A DNA stretch of 64,000 nt from Flavobacteriales bacterium (GCA_016718655.1 JADKCV010000002.1:124001-188000), one strand, 5' to 3'; numbered from the stretch's first letter, positions 17,598 to 27,020 are shown. A program made the numbers and translations. The notes: generated by a model not told the origin, from the sequence alone.

Positions 17598-17605
17598 TAC
17601 CTTGT
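17598..17605 (+). promoter_or_regulatory. -7-like element TACCTTGT
   Basis: A weak TAnnTTTG relative 17 nt before the GTG start of the small lipoprotein gene. Confidence 0.3.
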
Positions 17606-17622
17606 GCAAGAAGTAGCATAAC

Positions 17623-18225
17623 GTGATCCGCTTCTCGACCATCGTTGTCATTGCGCTCATCGTGGGCGGTTGCAAAGGCCCTGGTGCTTCATTGGCCCAT
17701 GGTCGATGGATGACGCGCGACCTCCAAGACCCCGCTCCACCGCAAAACGAACGGCGGGAAGTGAACGCCTCTGCCGGTCACATTCCAAGTGCCCAGCGGT
17801 CGTCCGTGGAACCCAGCCTGTCCAGCATCCCGCTCGGAACGGCATCGTTCTCACGCACGACGCCAGTCCTTCCTTCCCCTGTCACGCGCCAACGCTCCAT
17901 CCCGGTCGAGTGCTCCATTGCTTCCCCTATCACGGCACAACCACGGGACGAACCGGAGAACCTGATGCCACGCAAGCGATGGAATTGGCTCGCCATACCC
18001 GCCTTTCTGCTGGCAGGTGCCACCCTGTTCATTGCACTGACCACCGTACAAACCGCATTGGTCCTCCTGTTGGCCGGATCGACCCTGATCGTGGCGGGCA
18101 TCTCCTTGAAACGTATCCGGAAACGCGAGCAAGCCGGGAAAGGGTTCGCCCTGATCGCATTGGTGGTGGGTATCATCGCCTTGTTATTGACAGGTGTGGC
18201 CATCGCCGTTTACGGGCTTGTTTGA
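17623..18225 (+). CDS. putative lipoprotein with C-terminal membrane segments
   Basis: 200 residues from a GTG start. The N-terminus (RFSTIVVIALIVGGCKG) resembles a lipoprotein signal with Cys17 as the lipidated residue. A polar, Pro/Ser/Arg-rich stretch of about 100 residues follows, then two or three hydrophobic segments (NWLAIPAFLLAGATLFIALTT, ALVLLLAGSTLIVAGISL, FALIALVVGIIALLLTGVAI). This is like other Bacteroidota lipoproteins that carry a DUF4190-like membrane hairpin. The function is unknown. Having both a lipobox and membrane spans suggests it stays in the inner membrane. Confidence 0.6.
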   Translation: MIRFSTIVVIALIVGGCKGPGASLAHGRWMTRDLQDPAPPQNERREVNASAGHIPSAQRSSVEPSLSSIPLGTASFSRTTPVLPSPVTRQRSIPVECSIASPITAQPRDEPENLMPRKRWNWLAIPAFLLAGATLFIALTTVQTALVLLLAGSTLIVAGISLKRIRKREQAGKGFALIALVVGIIALLLTGVAIAVYGLV

Positions 18226-18373
18226 AGGCAAAGACAGTGGACGGAAATACGGACACGATGAATGACACGCTTCTGAACAGATCGGTGGACACCACGGTCG
18301 ACATCCTCCTGTTCACATCCTCTTGTTCTTCAATAACGATGGGCGATCCGTAACGACGGACCTTTGGACATCC

Positions 18374-19519
18374 ATGAGGACGTATGACGAGACACACACC
18401 TGGCTAAGGTTCAGGTCGGAATTGAGGCAGGCGCCTCCTTCCTTCTGGCTCTTGGTGGGTGAGGTGGTCGCCTTGTATCGGCAGCTACGCAATGCCCCTG
18501 TACCCCGGAATGAAGCCCGTGCATTGGAACGTTCCGTGGTGATCGAAGGACTGGCCGCACGATTGGCGCTGGATGGCCACGCCCTGACCACCGATCATGT
18601 TCGTTCGCACCTGGAAGGACATAGGATCGACCCGAACGAAGAGCCGTTGGTACACGAAGTGGATGACCTTTTCCTTCTTGGACAGACCTTGCAAGCGGAG
18701 GACCCAACGACATTGGCCGCGCTTTCCCCGGAACTCCTCTTGACCCTCCATCGGGCCATCGCGGAACACGCCGATCCGATCCATATGGCCGGCCGATGGC
18801 GCACTTCGGATCCCGGACAACGTGATCAAGGTGTGCCTTGCACGCTGATCGCGACCTTCATGGACGACCTCTGCGACTGGTTGAACGGATCGGAGTTGCT
18901 CGCACCTGCTGGGGATGAAGAACTGCACCATGCCTTGCTCAAGGGCCTGCTCCTTGAACTTCATGTCGCTTGGATCGTACCGTTCGAAAGTGCCAATGCG
19001 CGCTTGGCCGGTGTGGCGATGCAACGGTTGTTGCTTGCCGCAGGCGGCGATGACCTACTGGCCCATTTACTCGCCACCCATTTCCATCGCACACGACCCG
19101 AATACCTGCGGCAGGTCAAGCACGGTGCACAAGGTCAAGGTGACCCGATCCCGTTCATGGCCTACGGGCTGCGTGGCCTGCGCAACGCCTTGGACCAGCT
19201 TCTCGATCGCATGAGGGTCGCACAATTATCCGGTCTTTGGCGCGATCATGTACGAAGCGCCTTGGATGGGGTACCCGGTGCCCAAGCGGAGCGCCAAGCG
19301 CTATTGCTCATTCGTTTGGGCGAACTTTCCGAACCGGTATCGCCTTCGGCAATTCCGTCGTCGAGCCCCGAGTTGGCGAAGGCGTATGCAGAGGTGTCCG
19401 CCAAGACGTTACAACGAGACCTTGAGGCCCTGGCCGCAACCGGGATCCTTTGGCGCAATACCTCAGGTGTCCAAGTCCGCAAGGCACCCATATTGGCATT
19501 CAAAGGACGCTCGCACTAA
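18374..19519 (+). CDS. Fic-domain protein with degenerate active site
   Basis: 381 residues. The N-terminus (THTWLRFRSEL) is like the DUF4172 cap of Fic proteins. The inhibitory-helix motif (S/T)xxxE(G/N) is intact as SVVIEG at 54-59. The catalytic loop, normally HPFxDGNGRxxR, reads VPFESANARLAG around residues 202-213: the catalytic His is Val202, the metal-binding Asp is Ser, both Gly are Ala and the last Arg is Gly. Asn and the first Arg remain. The C-terminal helix-turn-helix (SAKTLQRDLEALAATGILWRN) matches Fic family members. AMP transfer is therefore unlikely; a regulatory or DNA-binding role is possible. The stop overlaps the convergent gluQ by 20 nt. Confidence 0.75.
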   Translation: MRTYDETHTWLRFRSELRQAPPSFWLLVGEVVALYRQLRNAPVPRNEARALERSVVIEGLAARLALDGHALTTDHVRSHLEGHRIDPNEEPLVHEVDDLFLLGQTLQAEDPTTLAALSPELLLTLHRAIAEHADPIHMAGRWRTSDPGQRDQGVPCTLIATFMDDLCDWLNGSELLAPAGDEELHHALLKGLLLELHVAWIVPFESANARLAGVAMQRLLLAAGGDDLLAHLLATHFHRTRPEYLRQVKHGAQGQGDPIPFMAYGLRGLRNALDQLLDRMRVAQLSGLWRDHVRSALDGVPGAQAERQALLLIRLGELSEPVSPSAIPSSSPELAKAYAEVSAKTLQRDLEALAATGILWRNTSGVQVRKAPILAFKGRSH

Positions 19520-20369
19520 GCCTTTCCGCTTCCAGAAAGAGTGCTTCCGGTCCCTCGTTCCGTTCGCGAACGGCTTTCAACGAGGCCGAGCCGGCCGACT
19601 TCGACAACTTCCCACCTTGGGGGTCGAGGATCAACTCGTGGTGCACGAAGCGTATACCAAGGAACCCACCCATTCCCAACATCCCGGCGATATGCAGTTG
19701 ACATGCTGTGGAAGGCAGCAGGTCCACCCCTCTAACGATATGTGTGATGCCCATGTCGATATCGTCCGCCAATGACGCGATCTGGTAGGATGGTCTGCCA
19801 AGGACCGATGGTCCAGGCCGTTGACGGATAACGGGTTCACCCATGGCAGCATGGAGGTCAACCACCCTATCCTCCCCCCTCCATGTTGGAATGCGGACCA
19901 TGCATGCCGGAGGAACGCGAAGGCGTAAGCTGGCAGACAGCCGAACACCTTCCAGCTCGTTGGCTTCGCACCCCCTTATGCAGATCGAACCCGTTCCCAT
20001 CGGTCGGGTTTGCGGGCGGGAGCAGGTGCAAGCGAACACCGCCTGATGCCGGATCAGGTCCTCCACCACAGCGTTGTAGCGCGCCAGCCGAAGGGACTGG
20101 CTGAAATTCAGAAAATGGTCCGAAGCACAGGTCGGCCCTCGTTGCCAGTCGATGCCCAGCCAATGGAGTCCCTCGAAGATGTCCTCCACAAAGGCTGGCC
20201 GCGTTCGTTCCTGGTCCAGGTCATCGATCCGGAGGACCATGGTGGCCCCGATCCGTGATGCAAGGAAATGGGTGAGCAGGAAGGAGATCGCATTCCCGGC
20301 ATGAAGGAACCCACTGGGAGTGGGGGCCAATCGCGTGGCCGGACCTTTTCCAGTGTGGGTTTGGACCAT
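19500..20369 (-). CDS. gluQ: glutamyl-Q tRNA(Asp) synthetase
   Basis: Attaches glutamate to the queuosine base of tRNA-Asp. 289 residues: a truncated glutamyl-tRNA synthetase core without an anticodon-binding domain. Visible are RLAPTPSGFLHAGNA (the HIGH-type motif), LRIDDLDQERTRP, a Cys cluster for zinc (CTCSR and CIRGC), SYQIASLADDIDMGITHIVRG and the GGKLSKSAG version of KMSKS. The start at 20369 (MVQTHTGKG) is chosen because the longer frame would read through the tRNA-Leu gene, whose 3' end is 33 nt upstream. The short length and the Cys cluster favour GluQ over GltX. Confidence 0.88.
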   Translation of the reverse strand: MVQTHTGKGPATRLAPTPSGFLHAGNAISFLLTHFLASRIGATMVLRIDDLDQERTRPAFVEDIFEGLHWLGIDWQRGPTCASDHFLNFSQSLRLARYNAVVEDLIRHQAVFACTCSRPQTRPMGTGSICIRGCEANELEGVRLSASLRLRVPPACMVRIPTWRGEDRVVDLHAAMGEPVIRQRPGPSVLGRPSYQIASLADDIDMGITHIVRGVDLLPSTACQLHIAGMLGMGGFLGIRFVHHELILDPQGGKLSKSAGSASLKAVRERNEGPEALFLEAERLSASVL

Positions 20370-20401
20370 GGTGGTCGAGATCGGTCGATGTCGAAGCGGT
20401 G

Positions 20402-20486
20402 TGCCCGGGGCGGGACTCGAACCCGCACAGCCCTTACGGACCAAGGGATTTTAAGTCCCTCGTGTCTACCATTTCACCACCCGGGC
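20402..20486 (-). tRNA. tRNA-Leu (anticodon TAA)
   Basis: An 85-nt cloverleaf on the minus strand. The acceptor stem GCCCGGG/CCCGGGC has discriminator A, the anticodon stem-loop is GGGACTTAAAATCCC, there is a variable arm, and the T arm contains GGGTTCGAGTCCC. The long variable arm and anticodon fit Leu. CCA is not encoded. Confidence 0.95.
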
Positions 20487-20536
20487 CCGTCCCCATGAAC
20501 GGTTTCGTCACCGCCACCAGCACGGCCGAAAATAGC

Positions 20537-20558
20537 GATGCCTCCCGGGGGAGGCATC
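20537..20558 (-). terminator. hairpin between the two tRNA genes
   Basis: GATGCCTCCC pairs with GGGAGGCATC across a minimal loop. On the minus strand it is followed by GCTATTTTC, so it may end or process the tRNA-Gly transcript before tRNA-Leu. Confidence 0.5.
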
Positions 20559-20560
20559 TG

Positions 20561-20633
<73 letters not shown>

Positions 20634-20643
20634 GTAGGGGGTG

Positions 20644-20673
20644 CAAATATAGAAAGTGGTTGCGATCCGCAAA
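20644..20673 (-). promoter_or_regulatory. promoter for tRNA-Gly (and possibly tRNA-Leu)
   Basis: On the minus strand, TTTG (20673-20670), 18 nt, then TATATTTG (20651-20644), 10 nt before the mature tRNA. This is the best full match in the window to the Bacteroidota -33/-7 consensus. Confidence 0.75.
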
Positions 20674-20684
20674 CAGATCTTCCA

Positions 20685-23597
20685 TCATTCCATCGCATCG
20701 GTCACGATCACCGACCAATCCCGCAGTTGTACCGTATCGCCGGATGAATGCCAGAAATACACCCCCCATTCCGCCCCTGGCACCGTTCCGGCCAGGGGGC
20801 GCACCACGGTCGAACTGTTCCACGTGAGACCAGGTGCAGGTGGTTCCAGTGGCACTGCCTCATAGGTGAGCACCTCCTCTCCGCTCCGTTGTTCGATCAC
20901 CATTCGGCATTGGAAGGGCCCGTCCGATCGGAAACCGGCGTTGATGACCAGTTCGGAACCTCGGATCCGGGATAGTGTATCAGGCACGAAGCGGAACGCG
21001 GGCGTGAACGGGGATCTGGAATGGAGCGCGCTTGATCCCGAAGAACGGTGCAACGTATCCGATCCAGGGGACCGCGGAGGCCGCACAAGGGCCCAAACAC
21101 CGGCATGTTCACCTTCCCAGCACACCTGGGGCGGGCCATACGTACCTGCCAACCAGGCTCGCATCGAAGTGGTCATCGGTACGCCATGCCATGCCACGAT
21201 CAAACTGTCCGGCAACGTTTCACCCACTGCTCCAGCAAGTGCGTTGACACGATCGGGAGCATCGATCCGGATGTTTCGCTGGTCCGGACCAAGCCCGTTC
21301 ACCGGGCGATCGGTGTTCACCACGGTACGCACGTTCGACCAATTCACGACCCGATCCGTCACATGGGACCACTCGGTGACCAATCGTTCAGCCTTGGGAA
21401 CCTGTCCAAATACGGACCAGCACCATGCTCCGAACAGCACGCCCGAGAACATGAGGTGCACTAACCGCCGATCACTGGTCATGCTAAGGGCGAACAGCGC
21501 CAAGAACCACGTGCCTTGGGACAGCGCGAACAGCCCTGTGAGGAATGGCCTGGCATATACCACCTCCACCAGGTGTTCGCCAGCCGGGACCCAGGTGCCG
21601 AAGGCGGCTAGGTTCGCTGGAATGACCGGACCATCGTCCCCATCCACGGTGATGCACCAACCAGGATACCGGCTTTGTTGGACCAACAGAAAGGTCTCAG
21701 CAGTACTTCTGGTACGCAGGGTCCAACCTTGGTGATCACCGTTCAGCAATTCCACACGCGCGGCACACGGCCCCAGCGCCCGCTCGCCGATCGTCGCTGG
21801 GTGGACGAGTACGAGGTCCTTGTCCGCAATGAGGTCGATCCGCCCGTCCGGGATGGTGCCCATCGCCTTCACGTGTGTGCTCAGCGACATCAGTGGCCGT
21901 TCCAACATCGTTGCATGGAGGCGTGGCCATTCCGCAGTGAGCCGCTGGTGATGGGCCAACCAGAAGGAGTTGAACCCATCGTGCGAGGGGCCGCCTTGGA
22001 ACACGCGGGTGTTCCGCCAAAGTGGTTGCACCGGCCCTTGTCCGTCCTTATTGGCCCCCATGGCTACCAACTCGGGCACGACCGGCCCGGGAGGATATTC
22101 AGCCAACCTGGCAATGAGCACACGGGGATCCATGGGGTGGAGCGCCGTGGATGGTCGGGAGGTATGCACGGCAACCATGCCCTCCAACGCCACCAGGATG
22201 AGCATCCGATCACCACGTAGGTCTACAAGTGCCAGTACCACGGCCATGGCCAACACCAGCGCCCCTCCCAGAACCATGGGTAGTCCGCCATCCAGAACAG
22301 GTGCGTACGGGATCGAACCCGAGAGCAGCAACCGGGTCATCGGATCCCGGCCGAACGGGGTCGTCATTCCTTGGAGCATCATGCCTGAACCCAACAGCAC
22401 GAACAGCCCCATGGCGATCCGACGTGCACCGATGCCCTCCATCCGCTGCCATCCCCACGCTGCAAGTGGTAACAATCCGATCATCGTGAGGAACCAGAAG
22501 TAACCCGGGAATCGGAACAGGTCCATACCGGGCAAGTAGGCCCAACACCAGCGGTGCACGGGAGTGACCGGTCCCAGAGCGGCCAGGGCGGCCAACACGC
22601 CCACACCAGCCAGTATCCCGGTCCTACCGCGAAAGGCCACCCCGGCGCCCAGTACGCTGAATACCAAAGCGATCACTCCCATGTAGGTGTTCGCCATCGT
22701 GGGGTCGGTCCCCAATACCTCAGCCCCGAGGGATGCCGTAGCAGGTTGTAAGAGTGACGCCATGGCTCGTACGGTCAATGGGTTCACCTGGGCTTGTTCG
22801 AGGCTAAGCCCCCCTAAACGGGTCACTTGGTCCTTCACTTCCCAGACGGCGTGCAGCGTGCCTGCCGTCATAAGAGCGGTCATCAGGATCGCGCCACCTC
22901 CATAGCCAAGCAGCTGGAACAACCTCCATCGATCATCACGGATCCTCCAGATGGCCAACAACACCAAGAAGGTCATCGGATAGGCGCTGAGTATCGATGA
23001 ACCGTGGTTGCCACCAGTGACCATCAAGGCCAAGAAAAGCGAGGTGCGTAGCGCCGTCCGCCAACCCGGTCGATCGAGCAAGGCGAGCAATGCAGCAAAG
23101 GCCCAAGGCGTCCATGCCGCGCTGATGACCGCGTAGAAGTGCATGGCGTGCCCGGTGAAATAACCGGAAAGCGCATAACACAGGCCTGCCATGATGCTTC
23201 CACTCGATCCAACCCCAAGATGCGTCACCATGCGTCGCATACCCCAACCTCCGATCATCACATAGGCCAGGAACAGGTATTGCAGTACGATGGGTCCGTG
23301 ACCGACCGTTCCGGCCAAGGCGATCGCCTCCACGTACCAAGCCGGTCCTTGGAGATCGGCATGGACGGGATAGCCCATCTGTTGCAGGGAGTTCCACCAT
23401 GGAAGGGCGCCATCCTGGATGGAAGAGGCGATGAACCACCGCCAAGGAAGCCAACAGTCCATGGTATCCCCCAAGGGAAGCGTGGCCTGAAGGGTCACCA
23501 ACGGCCAATAGGCCACCAGTACGGCCATACCGATGAGCACATCCCCTACATGTGCCGAGAGCCAGCTCCGCACCGGAACGTGCCACTGCTTCGCCAT
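20685..23597 (-). CDS. YfhO-type multi-pass membrane protein
   Basis: 970 residues with roughly a dozen membrane segments in the first half and again near residue 720. An N-terminal loop motif (PLGDTMDCWLPWRWFIASSIQDGALPWWNSLQQMGYPVHADLQGPAWY) is typical of YfhO-like proteins. These are thought to be GT-C-fold glycosyltransferases for cell-envelope polymers, but the substrate here cannot be predicted. The C-terminal region is a large beta-rich external domain. The ATG overlaps the mutS stop (TGATG), so the two are translationally coupled on the minus strand. Confidence 0.75.
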   Translation of the reverse strand: MAKQWHVPVRSWLSAHVGDVLIGMAVLVAYWPLVTLQATLPLGDTMDCWLPWRWFIASSIQDGALPWWNSLQQMGYPVHADLQGPAWYVEAIALAGTVGHGPIVLQYLFLAYVMIGGWGMRRMVTHLGVGSSGSIMAGLCYALSGYFTGHAMHFYAVISAAWTPWAFAALLALLDRPGWRTALRTSLFLALMVTGGNHGSSILSAYPMTFLVLLAIWRIRDDRWRLFQLLGYGGGAILMTALMTAGTLHAVWEVKDQVTRLGGLSLEQAQVNPLTVRAMASLLQPATASLGAEVLGTDPTMANTYMGVIALVFSVLGAGVAFRGRTGILAGVGVLAALAALGPVTPVHRWCWAYLPGMDLFRFPGYFWFLTMIGLLPLAAWGWQRMEGIGARRIAMGLFVLLGSGMMLQGMTTPFGRDPMTRLLLSGSIPYAPVLDGGLPMVLGGALVLAMAVVLALVDLRGDRMLILVALEGMVAVHTSRPSTALHPMDPRVLIARLAEYPPGPVVPELVAMGANKDGQGPVQPLWRNTRVFQGGPSHDGFNSFWLAHHQRLTAEWPRLHATMLERPLMSLSTHVKAMGTIPDGRIDLIADKDLVLVHPATIGERALGPCAARVELLNGDHQGWTLRTRSTAETFLLVQQSRYPGWCITVDGDDGPVIPANLAAFGTWVPAGEHLVEVVYARPFLTGLFALSQGTWFLALFALSMTSDRRLVHLMFSGVLFGAWCWSVFGQVPKAERLVTEWSHVTDRVVNWSNVRTVVNTDRPVNGLGPDQRNIRIDAPDRVNALAGAVGETLPDSLIVAWHGVPMTTSMRAWLAGTYGPPQVCWEGEHAGVWALVRPPRSPGSDTLHRSSGSSALHSRSPFTPAFRFVPDTLSRIRGSELVINAGFRSDGPFQCRMVIEQRSGEEVLTYEAVPLEPPAPGLTWNSSTVVRPLAGTVPGAEWGVYFWHSSGDTVQLRDWSVIVTDAME

Positions 23598-26251
23598 CAG
23601 GCCTTGTTCAAGTGGGCCTTGGTCCCTTTCGTCAGTCGCTTGATCTCGTTCAACTTGAACAAGGCCTCAACGGGCGTCAGGGTATCGATATCAATGGCCT
23701 CGATCTCCTGTCGGATACGCTCCAAAGCAGGATCATCGAGCTGAAAAAAGCTGAGTTGAAGGTCTTGCGATAAGCTACCCATTCGGTTACCGTTGTTCAC
23801 AACGCCCGGAAGGCCTGTGACCGGAGCACCCAGGTCGCCGCCGTGGCTCTGTTCCAAATGCGAAAGCACCTTTCGGGCTCGGGACAACACTGCTGGCGGC
23901 ATGCCGGCCATTTGTGCCACATGGATACCGAAGCTACGGTCGCTACCGCCGGGTACCAGCTTCCGAAGGAAGTGGATGCGGCCGTCCACCTCGCGTACGG
24001 CCACATTCGCGTTACGGATCCGCGGGAAGGTGGCGGCCATCTCGTTCAGTTCATGGTAATGGGTGGCGAAAAGGGTTCGCGGGCGCGTGGGATGTTCATG
24101 CAGGAATTCCGCGATCGCCCATGCAATGGAGATACCATCGTACGTGCTGGTACCCCGGCCGATCTCATCGAGCAGCACCAGGCTGCGATCACTCAGGTTG
24201 TTGAGGATGCTTGCCGTCTCGTTCATCTCCACCATGAAGGTGCTCTCCCCGGTGGAAAGGTTATCGGATGCTCCCACACGGGTGAAGATCCGGTCGACGA
24301 TACCCAGCCGCGCCGCTCGCGCAGGCACGAAGCTGCCGACCTGGGCCATCACTGCGATGAGCGCCGTTTGGCGAAGCAGCGCGGATTTCCCGCTCATGTT
24401 CGGCCCGGTGACCATCACCACCTGCCGGTCATCGGGGTCGAGCAGGAGGTCGTTGGCCACGTAGGGCACTCCTGGTGGAAGCTGCTGTTCGATCACGGGA
24501 TGACGACCATCCTCTATGGAAAGGCTGTGGTGATCTCCGATGATGGGCCTGCAATAGTTCCAGGCCCGCGCGTTGAGCGCGAAGCCCTGCAGTACATCCA
24601 CTGCCGCCAATGCCTGCGCTGTGGTGCCGATCGCTGCGATATGGCGCACCACTTCCTCCACCAGGTCTCCGAAGCAGGCTGCTTCCAAGGTCTGGATGCG
24701 TTCCTCAGCGCCGATGATGCGTTCCTCCAGATGCTTCAGTTCATCGGTCACATAGCGTTCAGCGTTCACCAACGTCTGCTTGCGCACCCACTCGGCCGGT
24801 ACCCGTTCCTTGTGGGTATTGCGCACCTCCAAGTAGTAGCCGAACACGTTATTGAACCCCACCTTGAGCGAAGTGATGCCTGTTCGTACGCTTTCGCGCT
24901 GTTGAATGTCGAGCAGAAGCTCCTTGGCATTGGCGGAAACGTGCCGGACCTCATCCAATTCCGGGATGACGCCGGGGCGAATGACGCCTCCCTTCTGCAC
25001 GGAAACCGGCGGCGCTGGCTCGATGGTGGTGGCGATCCGGGCCGCCAGGTCCATGGGTGGTGAGAGCTCAAGGGCCACCGAGGCGAGCACTCCAGGGCAT
25101 GCGGACAACGCATCCTTCACCCGCTGCGCGGCTTCCAACGCTCGTTGGACGTGCACCATTTCACGCGGCGAGATCCGTCCGGCGGCCGCCTTCGCGGATA
25201 CCCGTTCCAGGTCGTGAATACCCTGAAGCTCCTCACCGAGAAGTGCGGTCATCGCATCGTTCAATAACAAAGCTTGGACCCGGTCCGCGCGCAGCGCGAT
25301 GCGCTGGATGTCGAGCAGCGGCATCAGTAGCCACCTTCTGAGCATGCGCGAACCCATGGGCGTTACACAGCGGTCCATCGCGCCCAAGAGCGTGCGACCT
25401 CCCTCGTTCACGGGTTGCACCAATTCCAGGTTGCGTATGGTGAACCTGTCCAGGCCGACATGATCGGCGGGTCGGATCAAGGCGATCGAGCGAATGTGGG
25501 CGATGCGGTCGTGGCAGGTCTCTCCCAAATAGTGCAATACCGCGCCAGCTGCGCGTTGACCAAGCTTCAGGTCCTCCACACCGAACCCTTTCATGGACAA
25601 CGTGCCGAACTGGCGAAGCAGACGCTCCCGAGCGAACTCCTCGGTGAAGGCCCACTCCTCGAGTGCGAAGGCTGTTGAACGGGCCAATTGCTCTGCCAGG
25701 AACACATCCTTGGAACCTCTGGGCAATAGGACCTCCTTCGGCCCATGGCCATCCATCAACTTGACCACTTGTTCCTGGTCGTCCTCCGCCACTAGGAGGT
25801 CACCCGTGGTCACATCGAGGAAAGCAATGCCATAGCGCCCACCCTGGCCACAGATAGCGGCCAGCCAATTGTTCTCGCGCTGGTCCAGAACGTGATCACT
25901 GAAATTGACCCCTGGGGTCACCACTTCGGTCACCCCTCGTTTCACCACCGTCCTGGTGCTCTTGGGGTCCTCCAACTGGTCGCAAATGGCCACCCGGTGG
26001 CCAGCACGCACCAACTTGGGCAGGTAGTTGTCCAGCGCGTGGTAAGGGAAACCTGCCAATTCGGTATCCTGACCTCCGTTGTTCCTTCGGGTCAACGTGA
26101 TCCCGAGCACCTTGGAGGCCGTAATTGCATCGGTACTGAACGTCTCATAGAAATCGCCCACTCGGAACAGCAGGATGGCGTCGGGATACTGGGCCTTGAT
26201 GCGACCGTACTGTTGCATCAACGGTGTTTCGGGCGATGAGGACTTGGCCAT
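23597..26251 (-). CDS. mutS: DNA mismatch repair protein MutS
   Basis: 884 residues. The mismatch-recognition motif FYE is at 34-36 in LLFRVGDFYETF. Connector, lever and clamp domains follow, and the ATPase has Walker A TGPNMSGKS, an SLVLLDEIGRGTSTYDG Walker B/signature segment and the TLFATHYHEL motif. It binds mispairs and signals to MutL. The start at 26251 (MAKSSSPETPLMQQY) is chosen because the extra 38 codons upstream show no family similarity. The C-terminal NEIKRLTKGTK is part of the normal dimer/tetramer tail. It is coupled to the downstream YfhO-like gene and divergent from a TrmH-type methyltransferase. Confidence 0.96.
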   Translation of the reverse strand: MAKSSSPETPLMQQYGRIKAQYPDAILLFRVGDFYETFSTDAITASKVLGITLTRRNNGGQDTELAGFPYHALDNYLPKLVRAGHRVAICDQLEDPKSTRTVVKRGVTEVVTPGVNFSDHVLDQRENNWLAAICGQGGRYGIAFLDVTTGDLLVAEDDQEQVVKLMDGHGPKEVLLPRGSKDVFLAEQLARSTAFALEEWAFTEEFARERLLRQFGTLSMKGFGVEDLKLGQRAAGAVLHYLGETCHDRIAHIRSIALIRPADHVGLDRFTIRNLELVQPVNEGGRTLLGAMDRCVTPMGSRMLRRWLLMPLLDIQRIALRADRVQALLLNDAMTALLGEELQGIHDLERVSAKAAAGRISPREMVHVQRALEAAQRVKDALSACPGVLASVALELSPPMDLAARIATTIEPAPPVSVQKGGVIRPGVIPELDEVRHVSANAKELLLDIQQRESVRTGITSLKVGFNNVFGYYLEVRNTHKERVPAEWVRKQTLVNAERYVTDELKHLEERIIGAEERIQTLEAACFGDLVEEVVRHIAAIGTTAQALAAVDVLQGFALNARAWNYCRPIIGDHHSLSIEDGRHPVIEQQLPPGVPYVANDLLLDPDDRQVVMVTGPNMSGKSALLRQTALIAVMAQVGSFVPARAARLGIVDRIFTRVGASDNLSTGESTFMVEMNETASILNNLSDRSLVLLDEIGRGTSTYDGISIAWAIAEFLHEHPTRPRTLFATHYHELNEMAATFPRIRNANVAVREVDGRIHFLRKLVPGGSDRSFGIHVAQMAGMPPAVLSRARKVLSHLEQSHGGDLGAPVTGLPGVVNNGNRMGSLSQDLQLSFFQLDDPALERIRQEIEAIDIDTLTPVEALFKLNEIKRLTKGTKAHLNKA

Positions 26252-26373
26252 TTCCGAGTGCTCCCCTGCTACTTTTACAGCGGTGAGGCGCTGCGCGAGG
26301 GAAGCCCGAAAGGTACACCACACCGATCGAGAACCGAACCTTGAACCATCGCCGGACGACCCCACACACGTTC

Positions 26374-26946
26374 ATGATAGACCGAAGATCGACCATCGAG
26401 GAGCTGGGGCGTGTGACCGCCGAGGACCACCTGCTCGCGCCAAAGTTGCCCGTCCGTGTGGTGCTGGACGATGTCCGGAGCAGACACAATGTGGGTTCGG
26501 TGTTCCGTTCGGCTGATGCGTTCGGCATCGAGGGGATCATACTCGGCGGGTTCACTCCCCTACCACCACATCGGGAGATCGAAAAGACCGCGTTGGGAGC
26601 GACCCGCTCGGTGCCTTGGGAGCATGCACCTGATGTTGTGAGCTCCATCAGATCGTTGAAGGCCGCTGGATATACCGTCTGGGCCGTGGAACAAACCGTG
26701 AACGCCATTCCACTGGATGCCCTACGTCATCCTTTGCCTGAACGTCTTGCGATTGTGCTGGGTAATGAATTGAACGGCGTTTCGGACCCGGTCATTGCAG
26801 AATGTGATGCCTGCGTCGTGATACCACAACGCGGGAGCAAGCACTCGCTGAACGTGTCGGTCTGTGCAGGCATCGTATTGTGGGCATGTTGCGGGTCCGT
26901 ACCCTGTGCGTCGGGCCCACGGATCGATCTTTCAGCGCACCGTTGA
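26374..26946 (+). CDS. TrmH/SpoU-type RNA 2'-O-methyltransferase
   Basis: 190 residues of the SPOUT class. Motif 1 is VVLDDVRSRHNVGSVFRSADAFG with the conserved Asn and Arg, motif 2 is LAIVLGNELNGVSDPVI, and motif 3 is VVIPQRGSKHSLNVSVCAGIVLW, which forms the knot that binds S-adenosylmethionine. Substrate (tRNA or rRNA) cannot be assigned. The short length, without an L30e-like N-terminal domain, is more like TrmH/TrmL than RlmB. It is divergent from mutS; the ATG at 26374 is chosen over a TTG at 26341. Confidence 0.88.
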   Translation: MIDRRSTIEELGRVTAEDHLLAPKLPVRVVLDDVRSRHNVGSVFRSADAFGIEGIILGGFTPLPPHREIEKTALGATRSVPWEHAPDVVSSIRSLKAAGYTVWAVEQTVNAIPLDALRHPLPERLAIVLGNELNGVSDPVIAECDACVVIPQRGSKHSLNVSVCAGIVLWACCGSVPCASGPRIDLSAHR

Positions 26947-26990
26947 AGGTTACTCGATGCGACCGGTATGGTTGACAACTGGAAACCGTC

Positions 26991-26998
26991 TATATTTG
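26991..26998 (+). promoter_or_regulatory. -7 promoter element TATATTTG
   Basis: Exact TAnnTTTG match, 22 nt before the ATG at 27021. TTGACA lies at 26972-26977, slightly closer than the usual -33 spacing. Confidence 0.6.
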
Positions 26999-27020
26999 GC
27001 TGCGACCGGATTCGGTGAAG

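Noticed and set aside
20369..20444. Longer GluQ starting at 20444
   Set aside because: It would translate through the tRNA-Leu gene; the ATG at 20369 is at the expected family start.
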